DNA from: a virus
Length of the DNA stretch: 64,000 nt
Direction: 5' to 3' (one strand)
IMG/VR virus record: IMGVR_UViG_3300027749_000080
Coordinates: 20,195-84,194 of that record
Part shown: piece after piece, positions 24,581 to 33,820 of the stretch
How the letters are laid out: the number at the start of each line of letters is the position of its first letter
Numbering within the stretch: position 1 is the stretch's first letter
Made by a program: the position numbers and the translations under genes
Notes under the pieces: generated by a model
What the model was told of the DNA's origin: nothing
Seen by the model: only the letters and a program-made list of their open reading frames with translations
The model's database searches: none

Positions 24581-25465
24581 TTATTTAGCTTGAAAAGTTT
24601 TATCATATATCCATTTAAAAATATCTTCTCCATCTTGGAATAGGATAATATCATTGGAATCTGAGGTAATTGAATTAAATAGGGTTTTAAAATCTGATGT
24701 TTGGCTGCCATCTATTTCAATTAAATCTGATACAATTGGAGGTAGTGTTATTGAGGTAAATGGTTCAGCTAACATTCTTGAAGCAAGGTCATAATGTCTA
24801 TCATAGACGTGATATGAATTTGCAACATGAGTGTAGGTTCCTAATTCAAGATCTGGATAAAAATGTTTTAGATGAGATAGGATTTGCATTTGTAATGAAC
24901 AAAAGAAGGCTACATCGGTTGCTGTACCCCATATTGCATCATTACTTCTCATAAATACGCTCATGTATAACTTGTTTTGTCTGATATGTAAATTTGCATA
25001 CATTGTACAAACAAAATCTTTATTTGAAGAGTATTGGTGTTTTGGTTTATTAAAGTGCAATACTGCCTGTCTGGTATTTTGATCAGTTGCTAAGCTTTGA
25101 ATTGCCCATTGATATTGACTAATTGCATGCTCATTCTTTTCAGTAAATATGAGGTTTCCATATGCGGAATTGACAGTTCCATCAATATTTTGAATTTCTT
25201 CCCAGAATTTTGCCCATTTTGAAATAAAGGCTGCATCACTACGACCTGCATAATACCATAAAAACTCAGCAGCAATATACTTCTGCTGAGAACCCCTAAC
25301 TGAATTTTCATAAAGACATTGAGTTGGGTCTTCAATAACTAGCGCAACATTTAATAATTCTTTACTAGTAGTGCCTCGTGCATTATTAACAACTCCATAA
25401 TTTAATAAAAACTTAATAGAATCATGATATGCATCAGCAAATGTTAAACCTTTAAATAGTATCAT
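24581..25465 (-). CDS. Thymidylate-synthase family, likely dCMP hydroxymethylase
   Basis: The 294-residue protein aligns along the thymidylate synthase fold: 'EFLWYYAGRSD' with catalytic Glu67, 'DFVCTMYANLHI' with nucleophile C153, 'RSND' with the phosphate-binding R173-S174, and 'HVANSYHVYDRH'. At the position where thymidylate synthase has Asn (GLPFNIA in E. coli) this protein has Asp184 (GTATDVA). That Asn-to-Asp change is what gives T4 dCMP hydroxymethylase (gp42) its preference for dCMP. I therefore favour a dCMP hydroxymethylase making 5-hydroxymethyl-dCMP, with thymidylate synthase as the alternative. A shared promoter-like motif lies upstream. Confidence 0.8.
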   Translation of the reverse strand: MILFKGLTFADAYHDSIKFLLNYGVVNNARGTTSKELLNVALVIEDPTQCLYENSVRGSQQKYIAAEFLWYYAGRSDAAFISKWAKFWEEIQNIDGTVNSAYGNLIFTEKNEHAISQYQWAIQSLATDQNTRQAVLHFNKPKHQYSSNKDFVCTMYANLHIRQNKLYMSVFMRSNDAIWGTATDVAFFCSLQMQILSHLKHFYPDLELGTYTHVANSYHVYDRHYDLASRMLAEPFTSITLPPIVSDLIEIDGSQTSDFKTLFNSITSDSNDIILFQDGEDIFKWIYDKTFQAK

Positions 25466-25517
25466 ATAGTTTATTAATTTTAATCCAACTCACCGTTAGA
25501 TCTTATTAATATACTAT

Positions 25518-25538
25518 GAAAATGAAAAAGGGTTAACT
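25518..25538 (-). promoter_or_regulatory. Candidate early/middle promoter motif
   Basis: On the minus strand the 21-mer AGTTAACCC...TTTTC matches the one upstream of dUTPase (35703-35723) at 17 of 21 positions. It lies about 53 bases before the ATG at 25465. Confidence 0.35.
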
Positions 25539-25548
25539 TAGCTATACA

Positions 25549-27210
25549 TTAAATGACAGTTAGGTCTGAGAAGTGATCAGTATTTTCAACTTGGATTTTA
25601 GTATCAAAGTATTCTTCTGGTAATGGGTCATGTGAAATTACAAATACGGTCATATTATATTTCTTTGAAAAGGTTTTAAGTAGATCAACTACTCTAAATA
25701 TTGAGTCAACGTCTAATGATGAAAAAACTTCATCTAAGAAAAGAAGATTTACCTTATTATGCTTTAATTTAATTAATTCAAGAATGCATAGCAACACAAT
25801 TAAATTCATTTTCTTTTGCTCTCCAGAAGATAATGAGTCTGGCGAAACTTGCATACCTAAATGGGTAATGATTGGATTAAATTCTAAATCAAACTCAAAT
25901 GCAAATTTGAATTCAAGAACCTTGGCTGTTTTTAAGATCTTTTTATTTAATAATGGAATAATTTGACTCATTAGCATACGCTTCATACCATTATCAGATA
26001 GAATCATTTCCATTTCTTGAGAAACTTTTAATTTTTCAGTTTGACCAGCCAGGCTAGTACCAGCAGTACTTAGTTCAGTCTCAATATTTTTTATTACTTC
26101 AACTAGATGTTTATCTGATGTTTGTTTTCCTTGTTGAGATAACTGCTGAATTTCTCTTTTTACCGTAGAGACTTGAGCATCAATTTTATAGAATTTGTCC
26201 TTTGCTTTATTTTGGTCTGCTTCTATTAATGAAAAACCTGATTCATTACTCTTAATCGTTTGAGAAATAGTTGGAATAGAGGACTCTTGTGACTCTTTTA
26301 ATTTTAATAATTTATCCTTAATTTGACTATGAATTTCATCAGTTAAGTCAGATAAACAATGTGGGCATTTATTTTTATTGTAAAGATCAAGTTTCTTTTG
26401 TATTTCTGAAATATTTGCTCTAATTGTAGTTAATTCATCACGTGATGTTCTAACCATTGTTTGTATTTCTGAAAGCTTTGTTGTAAAACTGCCCGCTTCA
26501 ACTCTGGCTGACTCTTTTAAATCAACTAATTTTTTCAATTCAATATTAAGCTCTTCAATTCTAGCAGTATTAGTTGCTTGAATTTCATTTTTTAAATTTT
26601 CAAGTTGATTAACTGATGACTCTAATAATCTTTGGTTACTTGCAATTGAAGATTCAAGTGGAGTAATTTCTCCTTTAACTCGTTTAGTATCTTCTTTGGA
26701 TATTTTAGACATGTCATTAACAATATCTAATCCAAAAATCTTATCAATGATCTGGCGTTTATCCGCTGGGCTTAATTTAACAAAACTTTTAAAGTCATTT
26801 ACTGATAAGCTAATGGTATTTGAGAATACATTAAATGGTAATTTAGTTAATTCCTCTTCAATAAAATCGTCTACTCGTCTTTTATCTGGTAAATTATATT
26901 CAGCACCATCAATTGAAAGCTTTGAGAAATTAGGCTCAAGACCACGTTCTATATCAATAAGCCTACCATTGCCGGTTGTAAATTTAATTTGAGTATAGGC
27001 ATTCTTATTAATTCGGTTTGGAATTTCTTTGGTTTTACGAATTGCCGACTTTCCATAAATGGCAACAGTTAATGCATCAGAAATTGATGATTTACCACTG
27101 CCGTTTTTACCCTGAACCAAGATTAATCTAGGATCATCGGTAAATTTAAAAGTCTGTAATTTATTGCCGTATGAGCAAATATTTCTAAAGGAAAATTCGT
27201 GTATCTTCAT
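25549..27210 (-). CDS. 46: Recombination nuclease large subunit, gp46/SbcC-like
   Basis: The 553-residue protein (T4 gp46: 560) is an SMC-like ATPase. Walker A 'GKNGSGKS' is at 34-41, a zinc-hook CPHC near residue 282 sits amid long coiled-coil arms, the ABC signature 'LSSGEQKK' is near 456 and Walker B 'LLFLDEVFSSLD' near 487, with a D-loop. With gp47 it forms the Mre11-Rad50-type complex that resects DNA ends for recombination-dependent replication. The start overlaps the SET gene stop by one base, giving tight coupling. Confidence 0.9.
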   Translation of the reverse strand: MKIHEFSFRNICSYGNKLQTFKFTDDPRLILVQGKNGSGKSSISDALTVAIYGKSAIRKTKEIPNRINKNAYTQIKFTTGNGRLIDIERGLEPNFSKLSIDGAEYNLPDKRRVDDFIEEELTKLPFNVFSNTISLSVNDFKSFVKLSPADKRQIIDKIFGLDIVNDMSKISKEDTKRVKGEITPLESSIASNQRLLESSVNQLENLKNEIQATNTARIEELNIELKKLVDLKESARVEAGSFTTKLSEIQTMVRTSRDELTTIRANISEIQKKLDLYNKNKCPHCLSDLTDEIHSQIKDKLLKLKESQESSIPTISQTIKSNESGFSLIEADQNKAKDKFYKIDAQVSTVKREIQQLSQQGKQTSDKHLVEVIKNIETELSTAGTSLAGQTEKLKVSQEMEMILSDNGMKRMLMSQIIPLLNKKILKTAKVLEFKFAFEFDLEFNPIITHLGMQVSPDSLSSGEQKKMNLIVLLCILELIKLKHNKVNLLFLDEVFSSLDVDSIFRVVDLLKTFSKKYNMTVFVISHDPLPEEYFDTKIQVENTDHFSDLTVI

Positions 27211-27704
27211 TAATTTAAAAAATAGGTAAGTTCTTGATCTGGATCAATATCTTGTACTGTATAGAATTTATATAGTTTTTTCTCAGAATCATAGTCCCAA
27301 TTAATATTAGGCGAAGCTGATCTTCGATAAATTGAGCCAAATCCTAATAGAATTGCATGAGAATCTATGTGCAACATTTTATTTGGATTAATTGCATCAT
27401 ATACAATTGCTTTGAATTGATCAGTTGAAATAAGCCCGCGGTCTAGTCTCTCCTGTAAATTAAGTTCGGCAAGTCTTTCAGCAATCTCTCGTTCTTTATT
27501 CATACCGTCTGAATTGACAAATAGTCGGTTGTCTAATGCTTGATCATGCCTATTAAGTAAAAGTTGAGTTTTTTGGCTTATTGGAATCCATGCGCAAAAT
27601 TCAATGGTTGAATTTCTATAAATTTGGGTACTACTAAATACACCAAATTCTTTAGAATTTACCGGTTTTACATATAAACTAGATAGGATACTTGGGTTAC
27701 TCAT
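27210..27704 (-). CDS. SET-domain-like protein
   Basis: The 164-residue protein has the layout of a small SET domain, the fold of lysine methyltransferases: 'VNSKEFGVFSSTQIYRNSTI' (the G-x-G-hA turn), 'GFGSIYRRSASPNINWDY' where SET proteins have G-x-x-x-N-H-S-x-x-P-N, and 'DIDPDQELTYF' for the final G-E-E-L-x-x-D-Y. The canonical Asn-His is replaced by Arg-Arg and the closing Tyr by Phe, so catalysis is uncertain. It is inserted between gp47 and gp46, overlapping gp47 by 8 bases and gp46 by one, which implies co-regulation with the recombination nuclease. Confidence 0.65.
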   Translation of the reverse strand: MSNPSILSSLYVKPVNSKEFGVFSSTQIYRNSTIEFCAWIPISQKTQLLLNRHDQALDNRLFVNSDGMNKEREIAERLAELNLQERLDRGLISTDQFKAIVYDAINPNKMLHIDSHAILLGFGSIYRRSASPNINWDYDSEKKLYKFYTVQDIDPDQELTYFLN

Positions 27705-28809
27705 CAGTTGCTTGTTGTTTTACTAAGTTATGAATTTCTATAAATTTTTGAGCTAATTCAGTTTTAAAAGTGTGTGAATAGTCTTTTGTCTTTATGTAGC
27801 TTTTAAATATATCAATAACATTAAATTGATCTTCTGGATTAAAGTCAGTTGAGGTAGACTCATCGGTTACTTGATCAACGTATGTAAAAAATTCAACTTT
27901 CCTATGTGTTGATTTTGAAATAAGTTCTAAAAATCGAGTTACTGAGAATTTATTAACAAAATTTACGCTAATCATAATATCAACAAACGAATTATTTAAT
28001 TTTTCAATTACTTCATTTGCTGGCATTTCTAATAATTGAAATATATCAAATTTCTTATAGACTGGAGATTGAGTATTCTCAATGAACCTCTCAGTTAAGA
28101 CTTGAGAAGATACGTCTAATTGATAAAAACCTTTAGTATTATCACGATCTCCTCTGTCCATTTGATATGGTGTTCCAGTATAGAGAACATTTTTAAATTC
28201 TTGACGATGATGAATATGCCCGGCATAAACGCGTCTATAAGAAGATAGCATATCTACTTCAATTCCGTGTTCAACCTTTGTCCATTTATTAAAACTAAGC
28301 CCTTTAATATCTGCGTGGCAAACAATATATTCACATAAATCTTTATGATCAGTTATTATTTGGTTTAACCGATTAGTGTCTTCAACCCATGGTAACATTA
28401 AAAAGTTATGGGCTCCGTTAATCGTAATAATTTCAGGATTTTCAAATACATGAATATTATCAGCAATATGTGAGATTGCTTTTAACGAGTGAACTACATT
28501 TCTATCTTTATAGTAAACATCATGGTTTCCTATAATAATATAGATACCTCTTTTAAATTTCTCAGAAAGCTTCTTAAAGATAGTTAAGGCTTCATCATGC
28601 ACTCTAACATTAATTGATTCACGTGAATGAAATACGTCGCCTTCTAAAAATAACACATCTCGATCTTCATCAAAATCTTCATCTACTTTATTAATTAAAA
28701 AGTCCAATAGAAAATCCTTTTGTATTTGGATCCATTCGATTGAATTATTTTTAATACCTAAATGTAAATCACCAACTAGTGTTATTTTTCTGATATTTGT
28801 AAGCTTCAT
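27697..28809 (-). CDS. 47: Recombination nuclease small subunit, gp47/SbcD-like
   Basis: The 370-residue protein (T4 gp47: 339) has the Mre11-type metallophosphoesterase motifs in order: 'VGDLHLG', 'EGDVFHS', 'IGNHDVY', 'CHADIKG' and 'AGHIHHR'. These bind two metal ions and cut DNA 3' to 5' under control of gp46. It is encoded upstream of the SET gene and gp46 in one overlapping operon and follows the 223-residue acidic gene after one base. Confidence 0.9.
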   Translation of the reverse strand: MKLTNIRKITLVGDLHLGIKNNSIEWIQIQKDFLLDFLINKVDEDFDEDRDVLFLEGDVFHSRESINVRVHDEALTIFKKLSEKFKRGIYIIIGNHDVYYKDRNVVHSLKAISHIADNIHVFENPEIITINGAHNFLMLPWVEDTNRLNQIITDHKDLCEYIVCHADIKGLSFNKWTKVEHGIEVDMLSSYRRVYAGHIHHRQEFKNVLYTGTPYQMDRGDRDNTKGFYQLDVSSQVLTERFIENTQSPVYKKFDIFQLLEMPANEVIEKLNNSFVDIMISVNFVNKFSVTRFLELISKSTHRKVEFFTYVDQVTDESTSTDFNPEDQFNVIDIFKSYIKTKDYSHTFKTELAQKFIEIHNLVKQQATDE

Positions 28810-28810
28810 T

Positions 28811-29482
28811 TTAAAATATTTTATAGTTCTTACCCATGCTATCTAAAAATCCGTATTTACTATTTAATTCAACTAATAAAAGCTCCTTATTTTCATAAGT
28901 TAGCATATCGAATATTTTTTTATATTCCATATTAAGAGTTGAAGAAATTGATTCAAGTACCTGGATTGGGCTAATGAATACGGTTGTATTTGTTCCAGCA
29001 CTCAACCCGTTTAAAATTATACCAAATATTTGGTTAATTTGTACTTTTGTAAATTTTTGCTTTTCAGGCTCATCACCTAGGATCTCCAGCAGTTCAGAGC
29101 AACCTTTGATAAAGTTGTATATGTCTCTTTGTACAATTGTATAGTCTACATGATCAGAATATCTGTCTGGATCGGACATTGAATGAGCAGCCGAACCACT
29201 TTCTAATTTAATAGCTGAACCTGAAGTTGGTGAATTATTATCGTCTTCGTCATTATGTTCGTATCCTAAATTATAAGTATTTCCAAAAATCTTATCATTT
29301 CTTTTTAGGTCAGAATAGGCAACCTTACGGCGTTCTAATTCTTCTTCGTCATATTCTCCTTCAATTAATCCATCTTCTTCAATAATGACGTCTTCATCGT
29401 CAAATTCTAAGGTATCGTCTTGTTCAACGGTTAAATCATTATCTAAATCTGAAAAATCGTCTGGGTGTTTTCTTGGTGCCAT
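28811..29482 (-). CDS. Hypothetical acidic replication-operon protein
   Basis: A 223-residue protein, very acidic in its first 100 residues ('LTVEQDDTLEFDDEDVIIEE') and helical in its last 110. It lies between helicase and gp47 genes with spacings of one and sixteen bases, so it is part of the replication-recombination operon. No family is recognised. The acidic, probably disordered N-terminus could bind a DNA-binding protein. Functional assignment as helicase loader or mediator would be speculation. Confidence 0.6.
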   Translation of the reverse strand: MAPRKHPDDFSDLDNDLTVEQDDTLEFDDEDVIIEEDGLIEGEYDEEELERRKVAYSDLKRNDKIFGNTYNLGYEHNDEDDNNSPTSGSAIKLESGSAAHSMSDPDRYSDHVDYTIVQRDIYNFIKGCSELLEILGDEPEKQKFTKVQINQIFGIILNGLSAGTNTTVFISPIQVLESISSTLNMEYKKIFDMLTYENKELLLVELNSKYGFLDSMGKNYKIF

Positions 29483-29498
29483 TTGGTTATGTGTATTT

Positions 29499-31034
29499 TT
29501 ATATCGAATTTAGCAAATCATCATAATCTGCAGAAGTTCGATGGGATTGGACTGGTACTGGCATAGCTAGTGCAACATCCATTGGTATTAAATTTTGAGG
29601 TAACGTTGTAGTATTAGTATGAGCAGTTTGGTATTGAGTTCTCATTTGATTTTCAAGAGATTGAGTATCATCGTCATCTGAATAAAATTCGCTAGCTGGA
29701 TCGTATTCTTCAGTTAGTTTAGCAAACTCATAACTCATTCTATACATTTTAAAACTTTCAGTATAGCCACCATCTCTATTTGCAATTAACTTAATCTTCA
29801 TACGCTTTTCCATAGGTCCACGAATTAGTCCAAATAGGGAATCTACTGTATGTACTAGACCGAATGATTCTGCAATATCTGACATGCTTAAGTCTTGATC
29901 ATCAACCGCATCTCGTTTAATTTGAGTTGCTGTAATAATGCACCATTCATTTCGGATTGCAACTGCTCTAAGTTCTTCAGAAATAACCTTGATCTTTTCA
30001 TAAGTATTGCCCTGTTCTCTAAGCGGTCTCATTAAGTTAATATAGTCAACTACAATTACGGTAAATTTAATTCCAGAATTTTGTTGAACTTTTAAAAAGT
30101 AGTTTTCTACATCAATTGCTGAGGCAGTTCCAGTAGGAAATTCCTTAACAATTAATTGGCCAAGTTGAGGCATATCTAACTTAAGCTTTTGTATTTTACT
30201 AGTAACTTCAGATACTTGATTATTATCAAGCATTGAATCATAGTCCTTAAATGGAATACTTAATATACTTGAGCCAAGCCTCTTCATGTATTTACGGTCA
30301 GATAATTCAAGAGTTCCTATGCCTACATGACAGCCTGCCATAAATGCTCTGGCTGCAATATTTGAAAGAACCATTGATTTACCTACTTTAGGTCTTCCTT
30401 GAAAAACTACTAATGTTTTTGGATTCCAACCTCCACCTAATGTTTTATCAAAGAATGGGAAGCCGGTTGGATTTCCAATTTTTGAAAGTTGAACGTGATC
30501 TATTGAAGTAAAAAAGTTTAGACCAGACTCTGCGCTTGTAAATGAAACATTTAATTTGCTATTGAATTTTTCTCTAACATCATTTGTAATTAATTCAACA
30601 TTCTCCGGATTAATATCGGTTGTCTTTAAATACGACAATACATCAATTACTGATGCATTTAAGTTTTTATAGAAAATAAAAGCCTTTGTATATTTAAAAA
30701 GAAACTCATAATTATAACTAGATAAGTCTACTTCAAATAGTGAATTAAATTTTTGTTCTGAAATATCTAGATTTGAAAGATTTGCAATTTGGCGTAATTC
30801 ATTTCGAGTTGGAATTTTAGAGTATTCAATGAACCATTTTTTAGCTTCACGATATAGTCTTTGTAAGGTATCATCGTTAAAGTAATGAGCTTTAATTAAA
30901 GGAATAACTTCGCGTTTGTCTAATGAGTCGAAGTTTTTAGGCTTAATGATTACATCATTGTCATCTTCGGTTAGAACAAAGTTAAAAATTATTTTTTCGA
31001 GAAGCTCAATGTTCTCTTTGAAATCTATCATCAT
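29499..31034 (-). CDS. 41: Replicative DNA helicase, gp41/DnaB-like
   Basis: The 511-residue protein has a helical N-terminal region and a RecA-type motor from about residue 185: Walker A 'GRPKVGKS' at 213-220, 'GIGTLELSDRKYMKRL' (motif 1a), Walker B 'VIVVDYINLM', the 'TATQIKRD' motif 3 and 'LIANRDGG' near the arginine finger. The order matches DnaB-family hexameric helicases such as T4 gp41 (475 residues). A primase is not seen in this window. The last 60 residues are Gln/Thr/Ser-rich and probably flexible. It lies in an operon with UvsX. Confidence 0.88.
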   Translation of the reverse strand: MMIDFKENIELLEKIIFNFVLTEDDNDVIIKPKNFDSLDKREVIPLIKAHYFNDDTLQRLYREAKKWFIEYSKIPTRNELRQIANLSNLDISEQKFNSLFEVDLSSYNYEFLFKYTKAFIFYKNLNASVIDVLSYLKTTDINPENVELITNDVREKFNSKLNVSFTSAESGLNFFTSIDHVQLSKIGNPTGFPFFDKTLGGGWNPKTLVVFQGRPKVGKSMVLSNIAARAFMAGCHVGIGTLELSDRKYMKRLGSSILSIPFKDYDSMLDNNQVSEVTSKIQKLKLDMPQLGQLIVKEFPTGTASAIDVENYFLKVQQNSGIKFTVIVVDYINLMRPLREQGNTYEKIKVISEELRAVAIRNEWCIITATQIKRDAVDDQDLSMSDIAESFGLVHTVDSLFGLIRGPMEKRMKIKLIANRDGGYTESFKMYRMSYEFAKLTEEYDPASEFYSDDDDTQSLENQMRTQYQTAHTNTTTLPQNLIPMDVALAMPVPVQSHRTSADYDDLLNSI

Positions 31035-31039
31035 ATTTT

Positions 31040-31378
31040 TTAGTTCGAAATTATATAAAATTTTAAAAATTCAGATTGATCAATTATTATAAATTCACCT
31101 TTCTTAATTAGGGTAGTGTCTTCTATTAAGTCTTTCATTAATAGTTTTAGTTTTTCTAAAAATTCAGCAGTTAATTTATCTCCAAATACATATTTTAAAG
31201 TCTTTGTTGAAAACTTAATATCTTCTGGGTCAAAATCTTTAGACTTGACTTGGGTAACTTTTACAATGTATGAAAGAATATCAAATATAAAGTCTTGCCT
31301 AGTCGGATAGCTAGGCAAGACTGTATGCGAATCTAGTAAATATTTAAGCGGAATATTTGGCTGTAATTTAAAGGTCAT
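31040..31378 (-). CDS. Hypothetical small replication-operon protein
   Basis: A 112-residue protein overlapping the uvsX gene by 11 bases and ending 5 bases before helicase. It is Lys- and Phe-rich, probably mixed alpha-beta, and starts 'MTFKLQPNIPLKYLLDS'. T4 places mediator or loader proteins near these genes, but I see no sequence likeness to UvsY or gp59. Function is unknown; the tight coupling to UvsX and helicase suggests a partner of one of them. Confidence 0.6.
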   Translation of the reverse strand: MTFKLQPNIPLKYLLDSHTVLPSYPTRQDFIFDILSYIVKVTQVKSKDFDPEDIKFSTKTLKYVFGDKLTAEFLEKLKLLMKDLIEDTTLIKKGEFIIIDQSEFLKFYIISN

Positions 31379-32558
31379 TGTCAGAATCAGTTAAATCTTC
31401 TAATTCATCTATTTCCATTTCGTCTATTCCATCTTGAGTTTCAGGAAATTTAAACTTAGGTTTAATGGTAGTCTCATCTAATTGAGTTAGCACTTCATGA
31501 GTAAATAGCCTAGCTGAGAAAAATTCTTTAACTGGAACCGCATCACCATTGTGTTTAATGATATATGTTTTTCCAAGTTTTTTTGGTAGAAAATAGAAAG
31601 TCTCTCCAGCCACTTCAAATTTTGAACATAATTCGGATTCATCTGGTTTTAGTTTAGAGAATTCCTTTTCAGTTAACTTATTACCTCTACCAACTCCACA
31701 TGTTTCCCAACTAACATACTGCTCAAGGCCGACAAATGGATTCATACCTTTATGGAATGAAATATGAAATTCAATATCAATCGGTCGAGCTAAACGATTC
31801 TTTTTAGTTTTAGAACGAACAATAATTCCAGTAGTGGTTTTAGCTTCATCGCGAAGAGTTCCTTTACTCAACATCAAAATAATTGATGCAGAGAATTCTG
31901 GACCGCCACCGCCGGACATACCCTTTGGAGTGTATTGATCCATTGAGGCATATGTGTGGTTTGTAAAAATAAATGGAACTTTATAATTTGAAAGATCCAA
32001 AGTTAATGATTTGAATAGTGACCTCATTTCTTTTGCACGAAGTCCCATATCTGCAGCATTTTTACCTGCATCCATATCGCGTTGACTCTTATCAGTATCA
32101 AGCATTCCTACTGAATCTACAAATAGTGCAATTTTAAGTCCTGGATTCTCCTTGATTGTGTCAATTAGATCATGAACATAGAATTTAACTTCACTAATAA
32201 GACCCATACGTAAATATTTTAATTTAGTTAGGTCTACTCCAAATTTAACATAGTCACTTGAATCAATTGCACCTTCGGTGTCAATATAAATTACCATGTA
32301 ATCCATTTTTTGTAATTCACGAACTGCATTTAAGCATAGGAATGTTTTACCTGAACCTGAATCTCCAGCAATTCCAATACTTCGAGTATTGGGATAACCT
32401 CCAAATAAGGATCCTGACATTTGTGCATTTAATAAGTAATTTCCAGTTGGAATGTACTCTTCAATATCAGAGAAGCCTCTGATTTCAATTTTTGATTTGA
32501 CTTTTTTCTCGAGCAAGTCGTTAAACTTGGCGAATGCGTCCATTGTTGATTTTGCCAT
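31368..32558 (-). CDS. uvsX: UvsX RecA-like recombinase
   Basis: The 396-residue protein (T4 UvsX: 391) has the RecA core: Walker A 'GDSGSGKT' at 65-72, 'VIYIDTEGA', Walker B 'IALFVDSVGML', and 'FTNHTYASMDQYTPKGMSGG' covering the DNA-binding loop region. The C-terminal tail is acidic ('ELEDLTDSDNDL'), as in UvsX and RecA, where it tempers DNA binding. It catalyses strand invasion for recombination-dependent replication with gp32 and gp46/47, all encoded nearby. It is the first gene of the operon running to gp46. Confidence 0.92.
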   Translation of the reverse strand: MAKSTMDAFAKFNDLLEKKVKSKIEIRGFSDIEEYIPTGNYLLNAQMSGSLFGGYPNTRSIGIAGDSGSGKTFLCLNAVRELQKMDYMVIYIDTEGAIDSSDYVKFGVDLTKLKYLRMGLISEVKFYVHDLIDTIKENPGLKIALFVDSVGMLDTDKSQRDMDAGKNAADMGLRAKEMRSLFKSLTLDLSNYKVPFIFTNHTYASMDQYTPKGMSGGGGPEFSASIILMLSKGTLRDEAKTTTGIIVRSKTKKNRLARPIDIEFHISFHKGMNPFVGLEQYVSWETCGVGRGNKLTEKEFSKLKPDESELCSKFEVAGETFYFLPKKLGKTYIIKHNGDAVPVKEFFSARLFTHEVLTQLDETTIKPKFKFPETQDGIDEMEIDELEDLTDSDNDL

Positions 32559-32609
32559 GTGTATAAAATTAATATTTTAATATCTTTTACAAAGGATACT
32601 AAAATGGGT

Positions 32610-33179
32610 TTAGTTAAAATATGAAGCTAGTAAAAAAGATCCAGATAGGATTGTTGTATCTGGAAAATCACCATTAACTACTTGATGAAATCCTATATTA
32701 ATGATTTTTGAATCGTCCTTTGTAAAATTATCTTTTGAAAGATTTCTGGTAAATTCAAATCCATCTTTTGCAGGTTTACCTAAATCAATTCCATAACAGT
32801 GCATGGTTAGAGTTATTGGAGAATTCATTGCAATATCTCCCAAATAAAATATTTGGTTCTCAGTTAAACCGAGTTGTTCAATATTTAAGCCAGCTTCTTC
32901 AACTAGCGCTCTACATACCGAATCATATGGAGTACGGTCTAGGTCTGAATTGACTTCGTCTATAATTAAGGTATGTGCAGTTTGACCATTTGCCTTATTT
33001 GAAAACTCAAGAGCATAAATTGACTTAATTGTATCCTCAGCCGTTTTAGTAAATGGTATTAAACAAATATATTCTGAATCAACTGATAAGTATTGAGCTG
33101 AGTGTTGATCACGGTTAACTGTTAATAAGTTAAATTTTCCTATTTTGCTAGGGGTTTCATTAGATACTTGATTATGCAT
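32610..33179 (-). CDS. Nudix-like protein with degenerate box
   Basis: The 189-residue protein contains 'CRALVEEAGL', corresponding to the R-E-x-x-E-E-x-G-(I/L/V) end of the Nudix box, in a setting like 'TLIIDEV...YDSVCRALVEEAGL'. The first Glu of R-E is Ala and the upstream Gly and Glu are not conserved, so hydrolase activity is doubtful while the EE metal ligands remain. The rest is beta-rich and compatible with the fold. It overlaps the preceding gene by 8 bases. It may bind a nucleotide or RNA cap without cutting it. The assignment is moderate. Confidence 0.5.
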   Translation of the reverse strand: MHNQVSNETPSKIGKFNLLTVNRDQHSAQYLSVDSEYICLIPFTKTAEDTIKSIYALEFSNKANGQTAHTLIIDEVNSDLDRTPYDSVCRALVEEAGLNIEQLGLTENQIFYLGDIAMNSPITLTMHCYGIDLGKPAKDGFEFTRNLSKDNFTKDDSKIINIGFHQVVNGDFPDTTILSGSFLLASYFN

Positions 33180-33801
33180 TAGCTGTAGATTTTTTAGTAG
33201 GTGTTGTACTCAACATTTTCTTCATAGTCTTTTTAATTGAGTCAGCAGTTACGTTATTATTTATATAGTCAGACAATTTTGTCAAAAACTCTTCTTTATT
33301 CTTAGAGTTTGAATACATCATCTTTAATAAATTTTTACTAGGTAATTTAATTTTAACAGAAAGAGCTAAATCCGTATCTTCTAGTGAAAACATACCGAAT
33401 AAGTCACCTGGATCAGTAGATACTTTAAGTTGAACCGGTTGAGGTGGTGGAGCTATTGGTTTTGGCGCAATAATTTCAGACCTAAATTCGGCTGGAATTT
33501 CTTCAGTTACTTTAAAATCTTCATTTAATGAAGGAATATAATTGATTGACTGAATTTCGGCCATTGACATTGGCTGTTGATCTTCAGAAATCATCATTAG
33601 GTCAGAAGAAACTCGGTCAGTATCAAGTTGAGTACCGTCTGATAGTACTGCCATAAATCTGCCATTCCTAGAAGGCAGGACATCTCTAACTTGGACTACT
33701 TTCCCTAGTTTAGTTTTATCATTGGTTTTTATCCATTGAAAGTCGTTTGATTGGAAGCTGCTTTTTATTGCAACTAAGGTATCAATATCGTAGTTATTCA
33801 T
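33172..33801 (-). CDS. Hypothetical protein after split polymerase
   Basis: I chose the ATG at 33801 ('MNNYDIDTLVAIKSSF', 209 residues), which avoids overlap with the polymerase gene; an ATG at 33837 would add a Lys-rich 12-residue extension. An N-terminal beta-barrel-like region ('KLGKVVQVRDVLPSRNGRFM') is followed by a Pro-rich linker ('PKPIAPPPQPVQ') and a basic helical tail. It shows none of the polymerase motifs B or C, so it is not the missing half of the polymerase. Function is unknown. Confidence 0.6.
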   Translation of the reverse strand: MNNYDIDTLVAIKSSFQSNDFQWIKTNDKTKLGKVVQVRDVLPSRNGRFMAVLSDGTQLDTDRVSSDLMMISEDQQPMSMAEIQSINYIPSLNEDFKVTEEIPAEFRSEIIAPKPIAPPPQPVQLKVSTDPGDLFGMFSLEDTDLALSVKIKLPSKNLLKMMYSNSKNKEEFLTKLSDYINNNVTADSIKKTMKKMLSTTPTKKSTANA

Positions 33802-33820
33802 AATTATGTTTTTTATTTTT

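Noticed and set aside
33256-33265. Minus-strand TATAAATAAT as a late promoter
   Set aside because: It lies in coding sequence for Asn-Asn-Asn-Ile-Tyr, about 75 bases from the next start, and the downstream gene is replication-type.
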